The translations under genes were made by a program, and so were the position numbers. Below are positions 1 through 5,181 of a stretch of DNA of 6,067 nucleotides, piece after piece; positions within the stretch are counted from its first letter, which is position 1; the number at the start of each line of letters is the position of its first letter. The notes beneath the pieces are model-generated. The model saw nothing but the letters and a program-made list of their open reading frames with translations. It did no database searches and was not told the DNA's origin. Origin of the DNA: CANHVK01 sp046304235 (lineage in GTDB: Bacteria > Bacteroidota > Bacteroidia > Flavobacteriales_D > Crocinitomicaceae); the NCBI GenBank assembly GCA_046304235.1, contig JBKCEW010000098.1, forward strand, positions 1 to 6,067, given 5' to 3'.

Positions 1-853
1 AAATTGTCTCAGGAAAAATAGTTAATTCTAAAAAAGCAATTTCCAAATCTTTTAATTCACTCAATTCACCAATTGTGACATCGATGTTTAGTAATGGATT
101 AAAACTTAAATTAAGATAATCAAGTAATTTTAACTGTCTAATCTCAGGTGTAAGTTCCTTAATTCCATTCTCTTGGATATCTAATCTCACTAAGGTTTTA
201 ATCAAACCCAGTTCATTTGGAAATAGAATAATTTTATTTCTAGCTAAATTCAACGTTTTTAAACTTGATAACAAACTGAGTTCTTTTGGAAAAAAAGTAA
301 ATTTATTTATATTTAATATCAAACCTTCAAGCTTTTTTAATCCAATTAACGATGAAGGTAGAGTAGACAAACGATTGTTACCTAACTCTAACCAAAACAA
401 ATTACTTAAATTCCCAATGTTATCTGGTAATTTAACTATCTTATTGATAGACAAATCAAGTTCTCGTAAACTTGACATGTAACATATTGAGTTTGGTAAA
501 TACACCAAATTATTATGACTCAAATTTAATGTTTTTAACTTTGTTAAATTACCAATAGACTCAGGTAATCTACTAATATTATTATAATTAGCATGAAAAA
601 ATGTAAGATTTGTAAGTTTACCTATCGCTTCAGGTAAACTCGAGATCTTATTTTGAGCTATGTTTAGTTCTTCTAAATTGGTTAAACGACCTATGTCATC
701 AGGTATTTTTTTGATTCTTGAATAACTTAAATCTAATTTATATACATCCAATGGGTGTTTAAGTGCTTCTTTCAGCGAAGTGTATACTTTATTCTTTTGC
801 GCATTTAAAAACAAACATTGTAAGCAAAATAATATGAAAATATAATTTCTCAT
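1..853 (-). CDS. Secreted leucine-rich-repeat protein, 3' end cut by window edge
   Basis: An open reading frame begins at ATG 853-851 and runs without a stop through the left edge; 284 complete codons are visible. Residues 1-18 form a signal peptide (short basic start, hydrophobic core, end LFLNA), with cleavage likely before Q19, so the protein should be exported. After a short linker (about 20-36) come ten 23-residue leucine-rich repeats (residues 37-266) and part of an eleventh (267-284). They follow the pattern LxxLxLxxNxIxxLPxxIGxLxx. Such repeats build a curved solenoid used for protein or ligand binding; no enzymatic domain is seen. The N-terminal context (SLKEAL..P..VYKLDLS) is common in Bacteroidota LRR proteins. 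Any C-terminal sorting domain would lie outside the window. The gene follows the MFS gene on the same strand after 47 bp. Family and export are well supported; the binding partner is unknown. Confidence 0.9.
   Translation of the reverse strand, partial: MRNYIFILFCLQCLFLNAQKNKVYTSLKEALKHPLDVYKLDLSYSRIKKIPDDIGRLTNLEELNIAQNKISSLPEAIGKLTNLTFFHANYNNISRLPESIGNLTKLKTLNLSHNNLVYLPNSICYMSSLRELDLSINKIVKLPDNIGNLSNLFWLELGNNRLSTLPSSLIGLKKLEGLILNINKFTFFPKELSLLSSLKTLNLARNKIILFPNELGLIKTLVRLDIQENGIKELTPEIRQLKLLDYLNLSFNPLLNIDVTIGELSELKDLEIAFLELTIFPETI
2..745 (-). repeat. Array of eleven 69-bp LRR-coding units (last one partial)
   Basis: The codons for residues 37-284 of the LRR protein form successive 69-bp units with no insertion or deletion between them: 37-59, 60-82, 83-105, 106-128, 129-151, 152-174, 175-197, 198-220, 221-243, 244-266 and 267-284 (cut). 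The first units keep the LPxxIG signature. Units 7 and 8 change LP to FP, unit 9 reads LTPEI, and unit 10 loses the proline altogether (NIDVTIG). The units are similar in protein pattern but diverged in DNA, so this is an old array rather than a recent tandem expansion. Confidence 0.9.
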
Positions 854-868
854 AAAATGAATTTACAA

Positions 869-899
869 TAAAATTACGTATTTAAACATATAATTCAAA
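869..899 (-). promoter_or_regulatory. Possible Bacteroidota-type promoter for the LRR gene
   Basis: On the minus strand TTTG (899-896) is followed, after 19 bases, by TAATTTTA (876-869). The known Bacteroidota housekeeping promoter has TTTG or TTG near -33 and TAnnTTTG near -7; here seven of the eight -7 positions match and the last G is A. The site lies just after the MFS stop codon and would give a leader of roughly ten bases before ATG 853. In DNA this AT-rich such matches arise easily by chance, so this is only a candidate. I saw no convincing terminator hairpin in the same 47-bp gap (854-900). Confidence 0.3.
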
Positions 900-900
900 G

Positions 901-2268
901 TTAATCTATTCCGTACCCTTTTACTAAACCTTTTTCAATTTTGGGTACAAAGAATAGAAGAATCAAACCTATACAAAAGAAAACTCCTACAGAAACTACT
1001 GAAAAACGTAATGAATGTGTATAATGCTCAACAATACCAAAGAAAAAGGTTCCAAGTACAATTCCAATTTTTTCAGTAGCATCATAAAAAGAAAAGTAAC
1101 TAGCATGGCTACGAGTTTCAGGTAAAAATTTAGAATAAGTAGAACGGGCGATTGCCTGAATACCTCCCATTACCAAACCAACCGCTGATGCAAGAATGTA
1201 AAATTCTACTGGTGTAGTAATATAAAAAGCAGCATAGCAAATTCCTATCCAAATAATTACAGTAGCTGTTAATGTTTTAATATTTCCAATTTTAGAAGAA
1301 AGTTTAGACATAATATATGCGCCCACTGCTCCCAATATTTGTATCAATAATATAGCAATAATTAATCCTGAACTTTCATTTTCATTGGGCCATTCAATTT
1401 CTTTTTTAGCAAATATGGTAGCCATTAACATTACTGTTTGAACTCCTGTATTAAAAAAAAAGAAAGCAACTAAATATCTTTTCAAACGATGGGTTTGCTT
1501 GAATTCTTTAAATACAAAACTAAGTTCTCTAAATCCTCTCCAAATTCCTGTTTTCGGTTTACGGCCATATACATTATTCGGTAATACTCGATATGTTAAT
1601 TGACTAAAACCAATCCACCATAATCCAACAAATACGAAACACCAATGAACTGGATAGTTAAAAACTTGTATCCATATTAAACATATAATTAGTAATAACA
1701 TAGACCCAATATAACCCATACTAAACCCTTTAGCAGAAATTTTATCATGGTCTTCAGGTTCAGCTATTTCTGGGAGAAATGAATTGTAAAATACTAAACT
1801 ATTCCAAAATCCAATACTCGCTAAAAACAAGGAAAACATACCAAATTCAATATGGGCAGGATTAAACCAATACAGAGAAATGCACGATATTGCACCGAAA
1901 TAACAAAAAAACTTTAAAAATTTCTTTTTACTTCCTGTATAGTCCGCTATTCCTGAAAGCATCGGTGATAAGAAAGAAACCACTAAAAATGATGCAGACA
2001 ACACAAAAGACATTAAAACTGAATTTGATAATTTCGCACCAAAGAAATCAACCATCACCTCTACGTTATCTGGTAATTTCATTTCTTTAACTTCCGAAAT
2101 ATCTTTTTTAAAGTATTGAGCTTTAAAATAATTCGTCGTAACTGTATCGTAGAAAATCGGAAAAATCGCAGATGAAATAACTAGATTATAGACTGAATTA
2201 GCCCAATCATAAAACACCCAACCCTTTATTATTTTTTTATCGCCCTTTTGTATTGCTGATGAAGCCAT
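901..2268 (-). CDS. MFS transporter, UMF1 / Atg22-like family
   Basis: This 455-residue protein is an integral inner-membrane transporter. About twelve hydrophobic segments can be counted, the first at residues 18-41. A hydrophilic stretch of about 40 residues separates helices 1 and 2, and a basic cytoplasmic loop lies between helices 6 and 7. Two family marks are visible: YDWANS at 20-25 in helix 1 (Atg22-like proteins have a YDxANS motif here) and GGIQAIARS at 368-376, followed by SFYDATEK. Length is normal for bacterial members. Yeast Atg22 exports amino acids from the vacuole; substrates of bacterial relatives are mostly unknown, so an amino-acid or metabolite efflux role is only a guess. 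The start ATG lies 2 bp after the stop of the upstream LKR-like gene, which implies co-transcription. There is no sign of truncation. Confidence 0.88.
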   Translation of the reverse strand: MASSAIQKGDKKIIKGWVFYDWANSVYNLVISSAIFPIFYDTVTTNYFKAQYFKKDISEVKEMKLPDNVEVMVDFFGAKLSNSVLMSFVLSASFLVVSFLSPMLSGIADYTGSKKKFLKFFCYFGAISCISLYWFNPAHIEFGMFSLFLASIGFWNSLVFYNSFLPEIAEPEDHDKISAKGFSMGYIGSMLLLIICLIWIQVFNYPVHWCFVFVGLWWIGFSQLTYRVLPNNVYGRKPKTGIWRGFRELSFVFKEFKQTHRLKRYLVAFFFFNTGVQTVMLMATIFAKKEIEWPNENESSGLIIAILLIQILGAVGAYIMSKLSSKIGNIKTLTATVIIWIGICYAAFYITTPVEFYILASAVGLVMGGIQAIARSTYSKFLPETRSHASYFSFYDATEKIGIVLGTFFFGIVEHYTHSLRFSVVSVGVFFCIGLILLFFVPKIEKGLVKGYGID

Positions 2269-2270
2269 AC

Positions 2271-3485
2271 CTAATGTTTTGATACGTAATCTTCTAAATA
2301 AGTAAATCCTGGCATTAATTCACCCTCTAAATTGGTTTCACTACCTCTTTCAATGACTCTATCAGGATCACCGTTAAAAAAATGAGGTAATACAAACTGT
2401 ATAAAATCGTTACCAAAATCCTCGGAAGCATCCTTCGGTAATTCACAAGGTAAATTATCTACGGCCATTACTGCTATAGCATTTTTTTCCATGAAATCAA
2501 CTTCTGATTGAGTCTCTGGACTATAACCATAAATCGGATCTTTTATAGTACTTGGTCTTAAAGTAGTTGCAATAGGTCCTGCAATATCACAAGAAATATC
2601 TGCCACAACACTTAAACGAACATTTTCTTTTAATAAATCATCATTTTCTATAATATTTGGAGACTTGTTAGACCAAAAATGACATGCAATATACATATCT
2701 GACTGATCTACAAATGATGGAAAAACAGATTTATACTGTTCAGGATTTGTATAAAAAGCTTTTTTATCAAATTCTTGTCCATCCTTACGAGCAAAGTAAT
2801 CCCCTACCTCTAAATGTGTAAAAACCGCTTGATTAAATTCATTCCCAAACTCTTCAGGCGCAACTTCCATTATAGGTAATAAATGAAGAATCTCTCTAGC
2901 TCCAAATCCTACTCTACCAAAACCTGTTACAACCACTTTTGTATTTGCAGGAAGAACTACTTTTTTTAATTCTTCTTCTAATTCAACTCTATCGTGACAC
3001 TCTGATGCTTTTTTAATTGAATATAATTGATGCTTTAAACCAAAGGCTCTGAATCCATTATAACAACCAACTATTCCAGCATATCGACCAAAACCAATTA
3101 ATCGTTTACCCACTTTGTTTTTAAGAACTTCATAATCAATTAATTGAATTTTTTTATCTAAAATTTCTTGAAGTAATCTTCTATTATAAACCTGTTTTTT
3201 AATTGTGTGAGAGAAAAACATAAACTTTTTATGAGGTATCAACGCATCTACAGGCACTTCTTTTACCCCCATAATTAAGTCGCAATCAGACAAATCCTCT
3301 TGTACTGTTATTCCTTTTTCAATATATTGATTATCATCAAAACATCTAATTGGACTTGGTTGAATAACGAAATCAACCTGTGGATAATTTTCTTTTATTT
3401 CAACACATTGATGAGGAGCCAATGGCACTCTAAAATCTGGTGGAACCTTTCCCTCTCTAATAATTCCTATCTTTAATCTTTCCAT
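2271..3485 (-). CDS. Saccharopine dehydrogenase / lysine-ketoglutarate reductase-like NAD(P)-dependent oxidoreductase
   Basis: This 404-residue protein belongs to the alanine dehydrogenase / transhydrogenase N-domain superfamily and by motif resembles yeast Lys1 and the LKR half of animal AASS. Recalled landmarks align in order. RxPLAPH is at 19-25. GVKEVP at 73-78 gives K75, and FFSHTIKK at 90-97 gives H93; these match the two catalytic residues of Lys1 (Lys77 and His96). FGRYAGIVG is at 132-140. A Rossmann nucleotide loop GFGRVGFGA is at 188-196. VADISCDIAGP and a C-terminal VDNLPCELPKDAS (about 342-354) follow. The expected reaction is reversible saccharopine formation or cleavage (lysine plus 2-oxoglutarate), probably cytoplasmic. 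No separate saccharopine-cleaving partner is visible here, so a related amino-acid substrate is possible. It starts 6 bp after the HAD gene and ends with TAG 2 bp before the MFS gene. Confidence 0.82.
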   Translation of the reverse strand: MERLKIGIIREGKVPPDFRVPLAPHQCVEIKENYPQVDFVIQPSPIRCFDDNQYIEKGITVQEDLSDCDLIMGVKEVPVDALIPHKKFMFFSHTIKKQVYNRRLLQEILDKKIQLIDYEVLKNKVGKRLIGFGRYAGIVGCYNGFRAFGLKHQLYSIKKASECHDRVELEEELKKVVLPANTKVVVTGFGRVGFGAREILHLLPIMEVAPEEFGNEFNQAVFTHLEVGDYFARKDGQEFDKKAFYTNPEQYKSVFPSFVDQSDMYIACHFWSNKSPNIIENDDLLKENVRLSVVADISCDIAGPIATTLRPSTIKDPIYGYSPETQSEVDFMEKNAIAVMAVDNLPCELPKDASEDFGNDFIQFVLPHFFNGDPDRVIERGSETNLEGELMPGFTYLEDYVSKH

Positions 3486-3491
3486 AATTTT

Positions 3492-4181
3492 TTATTTTGA
3501 ACCAATAGGGTATGGTAATAAATAGTTATCAATAAATTCACGAATACACCCCTGCCCTCCTTTGGTTGATAAAATCAAATTAACATGTTGTTTAACAACT
3601 TGAACTGCATCTGAAGGACAAGCAGAAAAACCTGCCTTCTTCATAATTGGTAAGTCATTTACATCGTCACCAATGATTGCAACTTCATGCATATCAATCC
3701 CTAATTCTTCTAACCATGTTTCTAGAACTGACATTTTCGCATCTCGACCTACATAACAACGATTAATCCCTAACATTTCAGTACGATTACGAACAGCATT
3801 TCCTTTAAACGCAGATGAAATAATTCCTACTTCAACTAATTTGTTTTTAGTTAATTCAAGAATTCCCATTCCATCTTTAGTATTAAACTTTTTGAATTGA
3901 TCATCATTTTCAGTGAAATACATACCTCCATCAGTCATAACTCCATCTACATCTAAAATAAGCAGTTTTATTGGTGCTAATTTTTCTGTATGAAATTCAG
4001 ATTTAAACATCGGTTTAAACAATAATGCCTCTAAATCTAGTTCGTACTCCTCACAAATGGCTTCTAATTCAATAAGTGGTATTTCAGTGATGCTATCAAC
4101 TTGAAAATCTGTCAGAAACATTTCGTAATCTAAACCAAATTTAGTACATAAACCACGTATATTTTGCTCTAAAAAAACCAT
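3492..4181 (-). CDS. KdsC-like HAD phosphatase with an N-terminal XRE-like extension
   Basis: This protein has 229 residues, while KdsC-type enzymes are usually about 165-190. Residues 70-222 form the small, cap-less HAD domain of the KdsC / YrbI group. Motif I is DVDGVMTDG at 77-85 (nucleophile D77, acid/base D79). Motif II is S122 in GIISSAFKG at 119-127. Motif III is K149. Motif IV is GDDVND at 171-176, and a C-terminal KGGQGCIRE at 207-215 matches the KdsC tail that reaches the neighbouring active site in the tetramer. The family removes phosphate from 2-keto-3-deoxy sugar acids such as Kdo-8-P. Residues 7-55 are extra: they look like helices 1-2 and 4-5 of an XRE helix-turn-helix, ending in a typical ...DLEALLF, but with a shortened recognition region. 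It lies 1 bp after the DAHPS-like gene, fitting dephosphorylation of that enzyme's product. The exact substrate is unknown. Confidence 0.85.
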   Translation of the reverse strand: MVFLEQNIRGLCTKFGLDYEMFLTDFQVDSITEIPLIELEAICEEYELDLEALLFKPMFKSEFHTEKLAPIKLLILDVDGVMTDGGMYFTENDDQFKKFNTKDGMGILELTKNKLVEVGIISSAFKGNAVRNRTEMLGINRCYVGRDAKMSVLETWLEELGIDMHEVAIIGDDVNDLPIMKKAGFSACPSDAVQVVKQHVNLILSTKGGQGCIREFIDNYLLPYPIGSK

Positions 4182-4182
4182 A

Positions 4183-5181
4183 TTATATAATATTGTAACC
4201 TACGCTTGTAGCAACAGGTCTTAAACTTGAAATCAATTCTTCAAATTGCTTATGATTAAGTTGTTGTGAGGCATCTGATTTTGCAACACTTGGATCTGGA
4301 TGAGTTTCAACAAGTAATCCATCAATTCCCATAGCTACACAGGCTCTTGCTAAATCTGCTACACCATAAGTATATCCCATAGCATGACTTGGGTCTAATA
4401 TAACTGGTAAATTAGTATGCTCTTTCAACCATGCTACACCACATAAATCTAATGTAAAACGTGTTCCCGTTTCAAAAGTACGAATACCTCTCTCACATAG
4501 AATCACATTCGGATTTCCTCCAGCTAATACGAATTCTGCTGCTTGAACAAACTCTTGCAACGTTGTTCCAAACCCTCGTTTTATTAAAACAGGTTTTTGA
4601 GTTTTAGCACATGCTCTTAAAATTCCTTGATCGTACATTGCTTTTGCGCCTACTTGAATCACATCAGAATATTCAATAATCTCTTGAATATGTGTTGCGT
4701 CTCGTGCTTCAGTAATTACAGTTAAACCAAACTGCTCTCGCATTTTAGCAAGTAATTTTAAACCATCTAACCCCATTCCTTGAAAACTGTATGGACTTGT
4801 TCGCGGTTTGTAACACCCTCCTCGCAATACTTTTAAACCTAAACCTTGAATAAATTTTGCTGAAGTTGTTATTTGTTCTTCACTTTCAACCGAACAAGGT
4901 CCACCAATAATTACAGTGTTTTTTGTATTCCCACCTATAATTACATTTCCGATTTTAACCTCTCTTTTACCAGTTAAAAACTTACTTGATGCGAGTTGTA
5001 AATCGTTTGCAAAAACCCAATGATTTTCAGATAAATCTATTAGATTAACTGGAACTTCTTTTACACCAGAACCAGTAATTAAATATGATTTTTCATTGTA
5101 TATAATATGAAATGCTTTAGATTCGATTGCTAATTTTTCAGCAACTTCAATATTAATTGTTGATTTTAATTCTATGATCAT
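4183..5181 (-). CDS. Type I-beta DAHP synthase-family PEP aldol synthase
   Basis: This 332-residue protein aligns end to end, from memory, with Thermotoga-type DAHP synthase: an N-terminal ferredoxin-like regulatory domain (1-75) and a TIM barrel (88-320), with no chorismate mutase domain. Metal ligands are all present: C96 in GPCSVES, H266 in DPSHAMG, E292 in VETHP and D303 in KSD. The acceptor-phosphate loop GGCYKPRTSPYSFQG (121-135) and the PEP-binding KRG (201-203) and CERGIRTFE (229-237) are intact. Two normally conserved spots differ. GARN reads GAKA (178-181), replacing a PEP-phosphate arginine by lysine, and TRNTLD reads TRFTLD (240-245). The chemistry should be PEP plus an aldose phosphate, giving a 3-deoxy-2-ulosonate phosphate. 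If the acceptor is erythrose-4-P this is the first shikimate step; the neighbours (epimerase-CBS and KdsC-like phosphatase) and the substitutions favour a specialised ulosonic acid. ATG overlaps the upstream stop. Confidence 0.85.
   Translation of the reverse strand: MIIELKSTINIEVAEKLAIESKAFHIIYNEKSYLITGSGVKEVPVNLIDLSENHWVFANDLQLASSKFLTGKREVKIGNVIIGGNTKNTVIIGGPCSVESEEQITTSAKFIQGLGLKVLRGGCYKPRTSPYSFQGMGLDGLKLLAKMREQFGLTVITEARDATHIQEIIEYSDVIQVGAKAMYDQGILRACAKTQKPVLIKRGFGTTLQEFVQAAEFVLAGGNPNVILCERGIRTFETGTRFTLDLCGVAWLKEHTNLPVILDPSHAMGYTYGVADLARACVAMGIDGLLVETHPDPSVAKSDASQQLNHKQFEELISSLRPVATSVGYNII
5178..5181 (-). other. ATGA stop-start overlap (translational coupling)
   Basis: The TGA stop of the epimerase-CBS gene (5180-5178) shares bases with the ATG start of the DAHPS-like gene (5181-5179). 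Such four-base overlaps usually mean that the two genes are read from one message and that translation of the second is coupled to the first, as expected for enzymes made in fixed ratio. Confidence 0.8.

Noticed and set aside
1..20. Treating the LRR protein as a lipoprotein because of cysteines at residues 10 and 13
   Set aside because: Both cysteines lie within the hydrophobic core, too near the N-terminus and without a proper lipobox; the LNA-Q end fits ordinary signal peptidase I cleavage.
871..884. Near-palindrome around TACGTA in the gap before the LRR gene
   Set aside because: The flanks do not pair (AAAT on one side, TTTA on the other), it is AT-only outside the core, and no U-run gives it terminator form.
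1890..2090. A 66-codon open frame on the plus strand
   Set aside because: It lies fully inside the MFS gene on the opposite strand, shows no recognisable domain and is low-complexity; it is a shadow of the coding strand.
2271..3485. Calling the oxidoreductase alanine dehydrogenase (ald)
   Set aside because: The N-terminal fold is shared, but the FGRYAGIVG region, the GFGRVGFGA loop and the C-terminal VDNLPCELPKDAS stretch match Lys1/LKR proteins better.
4183..5181. Calling the synthase KdsA (Kdo-8-P synthase)
   Set aside because: It has the N-terminal ferredoxin-like domain, the KPRTSPYSFQG loop and the ILCERGIRTFE motif of DAHP synthases, not the KdsA signatures.
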